Part shown: positions 18,316 to 27,384 of the stretch, one piece after another
How the letters are laid out: the number at the start of each line of letters is the position of its first letter
Numbering within the stretch: the stretch's first letter is position 1
Source of the DNA: Agrobacterium vitis
GTDB taxonomy: Bacteria; Pseudomonadota; Alphaproteobacteria; Rhizobiales; Rhizobiaceae
Length of the DNA: 64,000 nucleotides
NCBI RefSeq assembly: GCF_014926405.1
Contig: NZ_JACXXJ020000003.1
Coordinates: 1,285,001 to 1,349,000, forward strand
Direction of reading: 5' to 3'
The notes under the pieces: model-generated
What the model was told of the DNA's origin: nothing
The model's database searches: none
Seen by the model: only the letters and a program-made list of their open reading frames with translations
Position numbers and translations under genes: made by a program

Positions 18316-19253
18316 TATTCTTGCTCCATAATTTTGCCGTTAAAACGAATGTGGGTCATAAGCTCCGCCATGCCATGTTCCATGGAAATCCGGGGTTGAA
18401 ACCCCAGATCGCTCGCGGCAGCGGCGATCGAAAATATCGGATGGCGATCTTCGCCGGGGTCAGGACTTTCGCCGATCCGGTAATCGAAGCCCGGGACGAG
18501 GCGAGCAACCAGATCTGCGATGCTGCCGAGATCCCGGCGTTCACCGCCGGTGATTGTATAGGCCGATTGCGCGGGTCGATCCGCCTTGAGCGCTAGAACA
18601 ATTGCCGCTGCCACGTCATCGACATGCACATACTGCCTGAAGTCGTGGAGGCCGTGTTCCAGTATCCCGCAATGGCCCCGTACAGCCGCATCCAAAAGGG
18701 TGCGGACGGCACAGAAGTGCCTGCGGTCGGGGCCATAGACCGTGCTGATCCGCAAGGAGACCGTACTTATGCCGAACTGTTGGCCATGACCGGTGACGAT
18801 CAGCTCGGCCGCGGCCTTAGAGGCGCCGTAGAGGCTCTTGGGCCGCAGCACGACATCTTCGATGACCGGACCATCACCGGCAATGTCTCCATAGACGCTC
18901 GTTGACGAGCAGTAGATCATCCGGCGGATGCCAGCTTTCCGCCCAAGCTCCAGAAGGTTCATGGTGCCGCCGACGTTGACGGGTGCGATCAGCTGCGGGT
19001 TTTCTCTTGCATCAGCCGGGCCTGAAATCGCCCCACAGTGAACAATCGCCTCTATCGCGCTGCTGGCCAGTGCATCGGTTGCCGCGCTGTCGGTGAAATC
19101 CAGTGACCGGCAATGGGCGGAAGCAGCGCGGTCGGTCGCCAAAACCTGGAAGCCCTCATTGCGCAGCGCCCGCGTAGCGGCTTTCCCGATCAGCCCTGCC
19201 GCCCCCGTAACCAATATCTTCGGCTTCTCCCCGCACGGTTTGATCGGGGTCAT
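18315..19253 (-). CDS. NAD-dependent epimerase/dehydratase (extended SDR)
   Basis: An extended short-chain dehydrogenase of 312 residues. The Rossmann motif is GAAGLIG (about 17-23) and the catalytic motif is YGASK preceded by SSTSVYG. It has the family-typical RISTVYGP and a C-terminal substrate domain. Relatives act on NDP-sugars or on uronic acids and sugar-acid lactones. The substrate cannot be told here. Its place inside the transporter/carbamoylase operon suggests that the imported compound has a sugar or polyol part. The ATG at 19253 overlaps the permease stop by 4 nt. Confidence 0.82.
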   Translation of the reverse strand: MTPIKPCGEKPKILVTGAAGLIGKAATRALRNEGFQVLATDRAASAHCRSLDFTDSAATDALASSAIEAIVHCGAISGPADARENPQLIAPVNVGGTMNLLELGRKAGIRRMIYCSSTSVYGDIAGDGPVIEDVVLRPKSLYGASKAAAELIVTGHGQQFGISTVSLRISTVYGPDRRHFCAVRTLLDAAVRGHCGILEHGLHDFRQYVHVDDVAAAIVLALKADRPAQSAYTITGGERRDLGSIADLVARLVPGFDYRIGESPDPGEDRHPIFSIAAAASDLGFQPRISMEHGMAELMTHIRFNGKIMEQE

Positions 19254-20077
19254 TTCACAGCTCCGAATGTCAGACCGCGTACAAGGTGACGCTGGCCGAC
19301 CCAGCCCATGATCAATACGGGCGCGATCGCAAGTACCGCGGCCGCCGACAGCTTGGCCCAGAAGAGGCCCTGCGGCGCCGAATAAGTTGCGATGAACGCC
19401 GCGAGTGTCGCCGCCTTGGTCGTTGTGAGGTTGATGCTCCAGAACGCTTCGTTCCAGCATAAGATGATCGAGAGCAGCGCCGTGGACGCGAGCGCCGGAC
19501 CGGAGAGCGGAATCAGGACATATCGGAATTCCTCCCAGAGGCCGGCGCCGTCGATGCGGGCGGCTTCGAGGATGTCGCGGGGAATGTCGCGGAAGAAGGA
19601 GAAGAGCATCCACACCACGATCGGGAGGTTTGCGAACATGAACAGCAGGATCAGGCCAAGATGTGAGTCGATGAGCCTCATGTCTCGGTAGAGAATGTAG
19701 ATTGGGACAAGAACGCCGACGGGTGGCATCATCTTCGTAGACAGAAGCCAGAGGAGCGTCTGCCGCGTCTTCGCTGTTGGAAAGAACGCCATGCTGTAGG
19801 CGGCCGGAAAGCCGATCAGCAGCGCCAGCAGTGTCGCAGCGACGGACGTGTAGACACTGTTTAGCGCGAAGGTAAGGTAATTTGATCGGGCCAGGACCGT
19901 TCGGTAATTATCGAGCGTCGGTTGGAAGATCAGTGATGCCTCCGGCGACAGAGCGTCGATCTCGGTCTTGAAGCTGGTCAGGAACATCCAGATGATCGGG
20001 AAGATGAGAATGATCACCGCGCCCCAGCCAGCGATGAAATTCAGGACCGTCGAGGATGAGGATCCGGGCTTTGCCAT
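19250..20077 (-). CDS. ABC transporter permease (CUT1, MalG type)
   Basis: This is an inner-membrane permease of 275 residues with six predicted helices and the EAA loop DILEAARIDGAGLWEEFRYVLIPLSGPAL, which docks the ATPase. The N-terminus (VLNFIAGWGAVIILIFPIIWMFLTSFKT) is typical of the MalG subfamily. It follows the other permease after 3 nt and overlaps the epimerase. Confidence 0.93.
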   Translation of the reverse strand: MAKPGSSSSTVLNFIAGWGAVIILIFPIIWMFLTSFKTEIDALSPEASLIFQPTLDNYRTVLARSNYLTFALNSVYTSVAATLLALLIGFPAAYSMAFFPTAKTRQTLLWLLSTKMMPPVGVLVPIYILYRDMRLIDSHLGLILLFMFANLPIVVWMLFSFFRDIPRDILEAARIDGAGLWEEFRYVLIPLSGPALASTALLSIILCWNEAFWSINLTTTKAATLAAFIATYSAPQGLFWAKLSAAAVLAIAPVLIMGWVGQRHLVRGLTFGAVK

Positions 20078-20080
20078 AGG

Positions 20081-21004
20081 TCAAATCTCCAGAGAACGAG
20101 ACACTGTCTTTGCCAGGAAATAGGCAACGACATTAGCCAGTATGATCGAAATGACGCCACCCGCGGATGCCAGGCCGACATCAAAGCGCAGCAGCGCCTG
20201 CACATAAATCAGGAACGAAAGATTGGTCGATGCGAGACCCGGGCCACCCGATGTGGTCACGAAGATTTCGGCGAAGACCGACAGCAGGAAGATCGTCTCG
20301 ATCATCACGATAATGCCGATCGGCCGCGCGAGATGCGGCAGCACGATGAAGCGGAATGTTGCGAAGGCGCCGGCACCATCCATCGCCGCGGCCTCCTTCA
20401 GCTCATGGTCGAGCGATTGAAGGGCCGTCAGCAGGATGAGGGTCGAGAAGCCGATCCACTGCCATGCAATGATAACGATGATCGAAAACATCGGCAACGT
20501 GCCGAACCAATCCACCGCCGGCAGCCCTACGAGGCCCAGCACGGTTGCCAGCAATCCGTTGACCGGATCGAGAAGTAGGTTTTTCCAGATCAGCGCCGCA
20601 ACCGTCGGCATTACGAAGAAGGGCGAAATGGCCAGGACGCGGGCAATTTTTGCCCCCACAAAGTCGCGGTCAAGCAGTAGAACCAAACCGATGCCGAGGG
20701 TCACCGTTATGGCGATCACGCCGAGTACGACATAGATCGAATTCAGCGCCGCGATCGCCAGCGAGCTTGAACTGAAAAAATAAAGGTAGTTGTCGAGCCC
20801 GACAAACTCCCGCCCAGCAGTGTTCACCAGATTGTAGTGCTGGAAGGAGAACCACAGGGTCATGATGGTGGGTACCGTCGTCCACACCAACAGCACCGCG
20901 ACTGAAGGCGCGACGAGATAGACTTTAGGACGGGTGCTCACAACCTTGGCGGAAGAATCCACCTGGGTGGTAGCATGCTCAAGGGTTGATGAAGTTGAAT
21001 TCAC
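20081..21004 (-). CDS. ABC transporter permease (CUT1, MalF type)
   Basis: This is the partner permease, 307 residues, six helices, with the EAA loop ELKEAAAMDGAGAFATFRFIVLPHLARPI. The N-terminal VYLVAPSVAVLLVWTTVPTIMTLWFSF helix is typical of the MalF/UgpA subfamily. It lies 77 bp after the binding-protein gene in the same operon. Confidence 0.93.
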   Translation of the reverse strand: MNSTSSTLEHATTQVDSSAKVVSTRPKVYLVAPSVAVLLVWTTVPTIMTLWFSFQHYNLVNTAGREFVGLDNYLYFFSSSSLAIAALNSIYVVLGVIAITVTLGIGLVLLLDRDFVGAKIARVLAISPFFVMPTVAALIWKNLLLDPVNGLLATVLGLVGLPAVDWFGTLPMFSIIVIIAWQWIGFSTLILLTALQSLDHELKEAAAMDGAGAFATFRFIVLPHLARPIGIIVMIETIFLLSVFAEIFVTTSGGPGLASTNLSFLIYVQALLRFDVGLASAGGVISIILANVVAYFLAKTVSRSLEI

Positions 21005-21081
21005 GTCTGATTCTCCGGTGCCCTCCGGAACTGCGCCCGACCGAAGTATCGGCCGAGCGCAGCGCCGGGAGGAAAAGTTTG

Positions 21082-22434
21082 CTACTTCTTTAAGTAGCCC
21101 GACTGTTCCATGGTCTTTTCCGTGAAAGACTGACCGGCCACGAGCGCTTGATCCACTGTTTGCTGGCCGGTGAGTGCGGCTGCAATCTGCTGGCCGACCT
21201 CTGTACCGATGCTCTGGTATTCCGGTATCGAAGCATAGGTTATGCCCGTATATGGTACAGGATCCTTGCTGGGCTTGGTTGGGTCCGCCGACAGGATCGC
21301 GTCCTTGACGAAGTTCGCGAAGGGCGCAACCTTCTGGTACTCGGCAAGATCATAGGTGGACTGCCGAGTACCCGGCGGGATCACTATCCAGCCCTTCTTC
21401 TCACCCACAGCCCGGATATATTCCTTCGAGGTCGCCCAAGCCATAAAGCTTTTTGCAACGTCGGCCTTACCCGACGATTTGGGAATGGCGAGAGCCCACG
21501 CCCACTGCAGCGCGGCGCCGTTTGGCACATCAGCGATCGGTGCCTTGGTAAATCCGACCGTGGCGGCGACTTTACTTTCAGCCGGATCGAAGAGGTAACC
21601 CGCGGCGACCGTGGCATCAATCCACATACCGCAATTACCACCAGCGAAAAGCGCCCGCGTCTCGTTGTAGCCGTTGGATGTCACCCCCGGCGGGCCGTAT
21701 TTTTTGAGCAGGTCGACATAAAGATTTACAGCCTTGTGCCAGGCCTCGGTGTTGATCTGCGGTTTCCATTCCATGTCGAACCACTTGCCACCATGGGTGT
21801 TGACCGAGGTCATGATCGGCACCATGTTCTCGCCCGAGCCCGGCTTACCGCGAAGGCAAAGGCCGTAAACCTTCTTGGCGGGGTCGTGGACCTTAGCGGC
21901 GAATTCGGCGATTTGCGCATAAGTCGGCTGTTCGGGCATCGTAATCCCGGCTTTTTCAAACAGGTCGCGGCGATAGTAGGTCATCGAGCTTTCAGCGTAG
22001 AATGGCAGGGCAAAAAGCTTCCCTTCGGTAGAGAGGCCCTTGCGTACAGTCTCGAAGATATCGGCGTAGTCATAGTCAGCACCGAGATCATCGACAGGGA
22101 ATAGCCAGCCGTTCTTTCCCCAGATCGGCGCCTCGTAGGAGCCAAGTGTGATAACGTCGAACTGGCCGCCATCGGTAGAAATGTCGGTTGTGACCCGCTG
22201 GCGTAGCACGTTTTCTTCCAGCACAAGCCAATTGATGGAGTTGCCAGTCTTCTGCTCCCAGTCGGAGGAGAGCTCCTGCATGATCACCATGTCCTGGTTG
22301 TTCACCGTAGCGATAGTGATCTCTTCTGCAGCCGCCTGTGAGAGGCCTAGCGCCAAGAACGCGGCAGCGCAGACCGTTCGCCCACTGGCGCGGAGGCGGG
22401 ACGATGAACCGATGTATTTACTCGTGATCGACAT
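21082..22434 (-). CDS. ABC transporter substrate-binding protein (CUT1 family)
   Basis: This is the periplasmic receptor of the importer, first gene of the minus-strand operon. It has 450 residues from ATG 22434 (MSITSKYIG), which follows AGGGGAATGAA. The signal peptide is VCAAAFLALGLSQAAAEE, cleaved near residue 34. The mature protein shows the family features EEITIATVNNQDM, GQFDVITLGSYEAPIWGKNGWL and a C-terminal lobe of extracellular solute-binding family 1. The family binds carbohydrates or polyols; the ligand here is unknown. A palindrome 28 bp upstream is a probable operator. Confidence 0.92.
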   Translation of the reverse strand: MSITSKYIGSSSRLRASGRTVCAAAFLALGLSQAAAEEITIATVNNQDMVIMQELSSDWEQKTGNSINWLVLEENVLRQRVTTDISTDGGQFDVITLGSYEAPIWGKNGWLFPVDDLGADYDYADIFETVRKGLSTEGKLFALPFYAESSMTYYRRDLFEKAGITMPEQPTYAQIAEFAAKVHDPAKKVYGLCLRGKPGSGENMVPIMTSVNTHGGKWFDMEWKPQINTEAWHKAVNLYVDLLKKYGPPGVTSNGYNETRALFAGGNCGMWIDATVAAGYLFDPAESKVAATVGFTKAPIADVPNGAALQWAWALAIPKSSGKADVAKSFMAWATSKEYIRAVGEKKGWIVIPPGTRQSTYDLAEYQKVAPFANFVKDAILSADPTKPSKDPVPYTGITYASIPEYQSIGTEVGQQIAAALTGQQTVDQALVAGQSFTEKTMEQSGYLKK

Positions 22435-22461
22435 TTCATTCCCCTTTTTTTGAAGTTCTCT

Positions 22462-22482
22462 ATACAGAATGCCGTTCTGTAT
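22462..22482. promoter_or_regulatory. Palindromic operator, probably for the IclR regulator
   Basis: ATACAGAA (22462-22469) and TTCTGTAT (22475-22482) form a perfect 8-bp inverted repeat with a 5-bp spacer, between the binding-protein start (22434) and the upstream iclR gene. IclR proteins bind palindromes of this size near the promoters they control. The rest of the 306-bp gap (22435-22740) shows no gene. Confidence 0.6.
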
Positions 22483-22740
22483 GGCGATCATAGAAGCGGG
22501 TCAGGGAATTTCTGTCAAGGATAATTTTAGAATGGCTGCGTATGCCGTATGCAGCGCGTGGGCGTGCAAGACTAGCTGCCCAAGTGGTACTCTGATGATT
22601 GCTCTGACCCTCTCAGACGTTCAGGCAGCATGGCCGCGGCTCTTAGACATGCGAAATTGACCGCTACCATGCCATGGGGCGGCTGCCGCTAACGCTGCGA
22701 ATGGCTATGACGTGTGGGTACGTGGACGTGGATTCTTTAG

Positions 22741-23643
22741 TTAGCGGCGGAAGTTTTCAGGCAGACGCGCCAGGGTCTGCTGGTGGATCTCCGCCACTGC
22801 AACCCGCATTGCGGTCGACACCTCAACCTCGAGAGCACTCATGACGTCAATGGGCGCAGAGCAGTTGATAATAAACACCACGTCCCCGCTCTTACCGAAA
22901 ATTGGCAGGGCAATAGCCATCAGCCCATCCGTGAATTCGGCACGGCTGCGCGCATAACCCCGCTGTCGGCTGGCTTGGAGTTCGGCAACCACCTCATCCT
23001 GGGTCGTCAGCGTCGCTGCGGTATACTGAACTGGCGTCCAGTCATCGAACCACGTCTGAACTTTCTCCTCCGGCAACCAGGCAAGATATGCACGCATTTG
23101 AGCCGAGGCATCGCGTGGGTAGCGAAAGCCGATCGGCAAGGAGACTTCCATACGCATCGGATCGTGGAATTTATCGATCAGCATGAAAGTCTGATCGGGC
23201 ATCGGCTGAGACAGAACGAATGGAAGACCGATGGCATTCACCAGGCCGGCAATTTCAGTTCGAATGATGTCGATCATCGGTATGGACAGCAGCTTTGATA
23301 CGCTTCCTAGAAGCCCGGGATGGAGAGCGTAAGTTTTCGCTCGCTCGTCAAATCTTAGCCAACCGTGTTCCTGCAGCGTCTTAAGGATCGAATGGCAATG
23401 ACTTTTAGTAATTTTCAGCGCCGACGAAATATTTGCAAGCGTTGTCTCATCGGCAGGCTGCCAATTGAGATATTCAATAACTGCAATCGCCTTATCCAAG
23501 GCCGGCACTAAGCCCAAGCCCGGTTTGCCGCCTTCGCCAACTCCGGATGTCACCGTCCAATGGGTACCGTCGTGGCTGAGTTTCTCGGGTGCCTGTGACG
23601 ATGGCTCTTGCATGGGTGTCACGGTAGGGCGGGGAGACTTCAT
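22741..23643 (-). CDS. IclR family transcriptional regulator
   Basis: A 300-residue DNA-binding regulator. After a Pro/Gly-rich N-terminus, the winged helix-turn-helix (LNWQPADETTLANISSALKITKSHCHSILKTLQEHGWLRF) spans about residues 59-98. The IclR effector domain follows (SKLLSIPMIDIIR, FRYPRDASAQMRAYLAWLPEE, SRAEFTDGLMAIALPIF). It lies between the transporter/carbamoylase operon (same strand, downstream) and the divergent hydantoinase operon. This is the natural place for a pathway-specific regulator of both. Its ligand is probably a hydantoin or carbamoyl amino acid. Confidence 0.92.
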   Translation of the reverse strand: MKSPRPTVTPMQEPSSQAPEKLSHDGTHWTVTSGVGEGGKPGLGLVPALDKAIAVIEYLNWQPADETTLANISSALKITKSHCHSILKTLQEHGWLRFDERAKTYALHPGLLGSVSKLLSIPMIDIIRTEIAGLVNAIGLPFVLSQPMPDQTFMLIDKFHDPMRMEVSLPIGFRYPRDASAQMRAYLAWLPEEKVQTWFDDWTPVQYTAATLTTQDEVVAELQASRQRGYARSRAEFTDGLMAIALPIFGKSGDVVFIINCSAPIDVMSALEVEVSTAMRVAVAEIHQQTLARLPENFRR

Positions 23644-23775
23644 GATGAAAACCTTAAGTGAAGCATGACGCCTAACACAGCTTTTCTGCTTATGTCATCC
23701 AAAAGCCGTTGACCGAGAGAGGCCGCAATATTATGTTCTCTTAATAGCACATCATTCTGCATAAAGAACAGGCGT
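23644..23775. promoter_or_regulatory. Divergent iclR-hydantoinase control region
   Basis: This 132-bp AT-rich gap separates the divergent regulator and hydantoinase genes and must hold both promoters. TGTTCT (23734-23739) and AGAACA (23765-23770) form a widely spaced inverted repeat related to the TTCTGTAT half site before the binding-protein gene. No promoter can be assigned with certainty. Confidence 0.4.
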
Positions 23776-25152
23776 ATGATAGATCTTATTATTGTCGACG
23801 GCACGATTGCGACCAACGCAGGGACTTTCGTGGCCGACCTTGCAATCAATCGCGGCCAGATTGTGCAGATTGGAGGCATGCTGCCCGCGGCGCGACGGAC
23901 TATATCTGCAGAGGGGCTGCTGGTGCTGCCGGGCGGCGTCGATGTTCATACCCATCTCGACGCGCCTTCGCTCGACATGATGACCGCAGATGATTTCCGG
24001 TCCGGCACGATCGCCGCAGCCTGCGGCGGAACGACGTCCCTTATCGACTTCTGCCAGCAGACTCCTGGCGGCACGCTCGCGCAGGGTATAGCTAACTGGA
24101 ATACCAAGGCCGAAGGCAAGGCAGCGATTGACTATGGCTACCACATGCTGATCCCGGATTTTAATGCCGAGATCGCGAACGAGCTAGCGACACTTCCAGA
24201 TAAAGGCATCACCAGCTTCAAGCTGTTCATGTCCGGAAAGGGCGGCGCCATGGTGGACGACCATGCGCTGATCACGGCCATGGATGTAGCAAGGAACTGC
24301 GGTGCGATGGTTATGGTACATGCCGAAAACGGCGATGCCGTTCATTTTCTGCAGCAACAACTTTTGCGAGAGGGAAAAACAGAGCCTAAATACCACGCCG
24401 CTAGTCGCCCCGCCAGAGCAGAAGCAGAAGCGACCGCCCGTGCTGTCGCGCTGGCGGAGATGACGGGGGCTCCGCTCTACATCGTTCACGTCACCTGCGC
24501 CGAGGCCCTTGACGAGGTGGTACGTGGCAAACTGCGTGGCGCCCCGGTGCTTGCAGAGACCTGCACCCACTACCTCTATCTGACGAAAGATCACCTTGAT
24601 CGACCCAATTTTGAAGGCGCGAAATACGTGTTCTCTCCACCGGCTCGCACAAGGGCGGATCAGGAAGCACTCTGGCTGGCGTTACGCCACAACATTCTCG
24701 AAACTGTGTCATCTGACCATTCCTCGACGCGTTTTCACGATCAGAAGCAGGGTGGGCGCGGCGACTTCACAAAAATTCCCAATGGTCTTCCAGGAATCGA
24801 AGAGCGTTTCATTATGCTCTATCAAGGTGTGGTTGAGGGTCGCATCACTATAGAGCAATTTGTCGACCTCGTAGCCTCAAGACCGGCGCGAACTTTCGGA
24901 CTATCACCTAGGAAGGGTACGATCGCAGTCGGCTGCGATGCTGACCTAGTGCTCTTCGACGCCAACGCTCGACGCACGATCCGCAATGACGAGCTGCACC
25001 ATGCTGTGGATTATTCCGCCTATGAAGGGATAGACGTCCGAGGAAAAGTGATTTCTGTGCTGCTCCGGGGGAAAGTTATCGTCGAAAATAGCAAGTATTG
25101 CGGCGAACCCGGTTATGGGCGGTTCCTGCCGCGCGCGCGGATGGAGCATTGA
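23776..25152 (+). CDS. D-hydantoinase / dihydropyrimidinase
   Basis: A zinc cyclic amidohydrolase that opens 5-substituted hydantoins or dihydropyrimidines to N-carbamoyl amino acids. The 458-residue protein has all metal ligands of the family: H58 and H60 (DVHTHLD), K149 to be carboxylated (TSFKLFMS), H182 (HAEN), H238 (VHVTC) and D314 (SSDHSS). GYHMLIPD and the C-terminal GCDADLVLFD are also typical. It pairs chemically with the D-carbamoylase at 17386-18315. The following SDR gene starts 2 nt after its stop. Confidence 0.93.
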   Translation: MIDLIIVDGTIATNAGTFVADLAINRGQIVQIGGMLPAARRTISAEGLLVLPGGVDVHTHLDAPSLDMMTADDFRSGTIAAACGGTTSLIDFCQQTPGGTLAQGIANWNTKAEGKAAIDYGYHMLIPDFNAEIANELATLPDKGITSFKLFMSGKGGAMVDDHALITAMDVARNCGAMVMVHAENGDAVHFLQQQLLREGKTEPKYHAASRPARAEAEATARAVALAEMTGAPLYIVHVTCAEALDEVVRGKLRGAPVLAETCTHYLYLTKDHLDRPNFEGAKYVFSPPARTRADQEALWLALRHNILETVSSDHSSTRFHDQKQGGRGDFTKIPNGLPGIEERFIMLYQGVVEGRITIEQFVDLVASRPARTFGLSPRKGTIAVGCDADLVLFDANARRTIRNDELHHAVDYSAYEGIDVRGKVISVLLRGKVIVENSKYCGEPGYGRFLPRARMEH

Positions 25153-25154
25153 TA

Positions 25155-25883
25155 ATGCGAGCAAACCGCCAACGAACAGCGCTCATCTTTGGTGGGAAAT
25201 CGGGAATCGGCGCAGCTGTAGGAAACCTGTTTGAGCAGTCCGGCTTGAGGATCTGCGTGGCAGACCTTTTCGAACCGTCCGAACTTGTGCAGGGTTTATC
25301 CTTAGATCGTATCGTATGCGATGTATCCGATGCAAAATCGGTCAGACATGCAGTCGACGGCGCATTGCAAACACTTGGTCATATCGACATCCTGATCAAC
25401 AATGCCGGGACCGGCACATCTGCCACTGAACTTCAACAGGTATCCCTGCAAGAATGGCGGCGTGTCTTTGAGGTAAATATTTATGGCACGCTGCACGCCA
25501 TCCAAGCCGTGCTTCCCCACATGTTGGAGCGCGGTTATGGCCGCATCATCAATACAGCATCGCAGCTAGCTCATAAGCCTGCACCCGGGCAAGCGGCTTA
25601 CTGTGCGTCCAAAGCTGCGCTCGTTGCTCTCACTGTTTCGCTCGCCCAAGAAGTCGCTGCGAAGGGCATAACGGTAAATTGCGTCTGCCCCGGGCCGACC
25701 GATACCCAAATGTGGCACTCGAGCGACCCGGCATGGAAGGAATGGAAAATATCCCAGTTGCCAATCAGACGCCTCGGAAGCGTCGACGAAATCGCTTCAG
25801 CCTATCTTTACCTTGCCAGCGATGAAGCCGCCTTTATGATCGGACAGAGCCTTTCACCAAATGGTGGGGACGTGATGTGGTGA
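25155..25883 (+). CDS. Short-chain dehydrogenase/reductase
   Basis: A classical SDR of 242 residues: cofactor loop GGKSGIGAAVG (about 13-23), NNAGTG, catalytic NTASQ..YCASK (Ser, Tyr, Lys) and the PGPTDTQMW segment. D38 after the second strand (VADLFEP) suggests NAD rather than NADP. It is translationally coupled to the hydantoinase, so it probably acts on the same substrate, for example oxidising a hydroxyl side chain. The substrate is unknown. Confidence 0.88.
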   Translation: MRANRQRTALIFGGKSGIGAAVGNLFEQSGLRICVADLFEPSELVQGLSLDRIVCDVSDAKSVRHAVDGALQTLGHIDILINNAGTGTSATELQQVSLQEWRRVFEVNIYGTLHAIQAVLPHMLERGYGRIINTASQLAHKPAPGQAAYCASKAALVALTVSLAQEVAAKGITVNCVCPGPTDTQMWHSSDPAWKEWKISQLPIRRLGSVDEIASAYLYLASDEAAFMIGQSLSPNGGDVMW

Positions 25884-26313
25884 TATCTTTTTTAGAAGCA
25901 AGGATTGGATCATCCGATGACGACTTCAACTTGCTCCGCAGTCCGAGTGCCTTTCAACATAATTGGGACCCTGCCTCTGGGACGGAATCTTTCGAAATCA
26001 AAGCGGACCTTCACAGAGTCGGATGACAGAAGGCGCGATTTGACTTGGTCCTTCAAGGGTCGTGCTAAACTTTCGTGAAGAAACTGCACTGCACGTCTGT
26101 CATTGGTTAGGCTTGCAACGCATCATCTTGCCTAAGGCCAGACGCAATTACACGTAGGAAGAGCACGCGCCAGCTTTCGATTCTCTATCTTTTCGGGAGC
26201 TTATGCGCTGCCTTTGTAAATTCAGTACTTGATAGAGACACCTCCGCGACCACCCACCTTTCATCAGGTTAAAAAAAAGCAGTTTTTAAAATTTTTCTCT
26301 TGCAATCACCCAT

Positions 26314-26325
26314 TTGTTATAACAA
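26314..26325. promoter_or_regulatory. 12-bp palindrome TTGTTATAACAA, candidate GntR operator
   Basis: A perfect 12-bp palindrome, 54 bp before the galM start and within an AT-rich promoter-like stretch (TTGCAA at 26300-26305). GntR/HutC-type regulators bind short palindromes like this, and a gntR gene is second in the operon. The remainder of the 495-bp gap 25884-26378 shows no gene. Confidence 0.5.
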
Positions 26326-26346
26326 CATAATGACATAATAAAAGTA

Positions 26347-26363
26347 CGCCTCAGTAAGAGGCG
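26347..26363 (+). promoter_or_regulatory. Hairpin immediately before the galM ribosome site
   Basis: CGCCTC-AGTAA-GAGGCG forms a 6-bp perfect stem just upstream of the GAAGAGGTG ribosome-binding site of galM (ATG 26379). It could influence leader stability or translation. No riboswitch class is recognised. Confidence 0.35.
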
Positions 26364-26378
26364 GCGAAGAGGTGAACA

Positions 26379-27383
26379 ATGCTTTACAAACTGCAAGGCC
26401 GCAGCGGCTTATCCGTGGAATTTTTAGATATCGGCGGTTGCGTTAAATCGATCATAACGCCCGACAGGTCAGGACATGCGGCCAACGTTGTGATGAGTTT
26501 CGCAACAGAAGCCGAATATCATCGCGACCACCCGTATTTCGGAGCGCTAGTTGGCCGTTTTAGTGGCCGCATCGCCAAGGCAAGATTTGCGCTCGATGGT
26601 GTTGAGTACTCATTGTCTGCGAATAACGGTCGCAACCACATCGCAGGAGGAGCTCAAGGTTTTGATAAGAAAATCTGGAGCGTGGAGGTCTTGTCGGAAT
26701 CTTCGGCAAAATTGACTTATAGTAGCCCGGACGGCGATGAAGGATATCCTGGAAAACTTGATGTCTCTGTAACGTATAGCGTCACGAACGACAATGAGTT
26801 TCAGATTGACTACGAGGCTATAACAGACAAGCCAACAGTGCTGAATCTGACAAATCACTCCTATTTCAATCTTGGTGGCGAAGGAAGCGGCACGGTTGAA
26901 GGCCACGTCCTCACAGTCAATGCCGACAAGGTAATCGAGGTCGATGACGAGCTCATTCCAACCGGCCGTATTCTTGATGTGGTCGAAACACCGCTCGACT
27001 TCAGAACTCCCCACACAATCGGCGCTCGGATACGGAGTGGACATCCGCTCACAAAATTTGCAAAAGGCTATGACTGCAGTTTTGTCCTTGATGGCAGCAA
27101 GAACCTGCGCGTCGTGGCTCGTGCTTATGACCCTGTGACTGGTCGAATACTTGATGTTCAAACCACTGAACCCAGCCTTGCATTCTACTCGGGTAATTTT
27201 CTCAATGGAAGTCTGATTGGGGCAAGTGGAAGGCAGTATAGACAAGGAGATGCTTTTACGCTTGAGCCGCGCCATCTGCCTGACTCTCCAAACCAACCGT
27301 CCTTTCCGACAACCACGTTGAGACCTGGCGAGCGCTACGAAGCAACAACCATCTATCGTTTTTCAACCGATAGCGGGAGATAA
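26379..27383 (+). CDS. Aldose 1-epimerase (GalM family)
   Basis: Mutarotases interconvert alpha and beta anomers of free sugars. The 334-residue protein has the GalM signatures: PYFGALVGRFSGRIAKARF with NGRNHIAGG, the catalytic His of LTNHSYFNLGG, YDCSFVLDG, and the catalytic Glu region QTTEPSLAFYSGNF. It is the first gene of a plus-strand chain and lies one base before gntR. Its presence says that a free sugar is released or imported in this pathway. Confidence 0.92.
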   Translation: MLYKLQGRSGLSVEFLDIGGCVKSIITPDRSGHAANVVMSFATEAEYHRDHPYFGALVGRFSGRIAKARFALDGVEYSLSANNGRNHIAGGAQGFDKKIWSVEVLSESSAKLTYSSPDGDEGYPGKLDVSVTYSVTNDNEFQIDYEAITDKPTVLNLTNHSYFNLGGEGSGTVEGHVLTVNADKVIEVDDELIPTGRILDVVETPLDFRTPHTIGARIRSGHPLTKFAKGYDCSFVLDGSKNLRVVARAYDPVTGRILDVQTTEPSLAFYSGNFLNGSLIGASGRQYRQGDAFTLEPRHLPDSPNQPSFPTTTLRPGERYEATTIYRFSTDSGR

Positions 27384-27384
27384 G

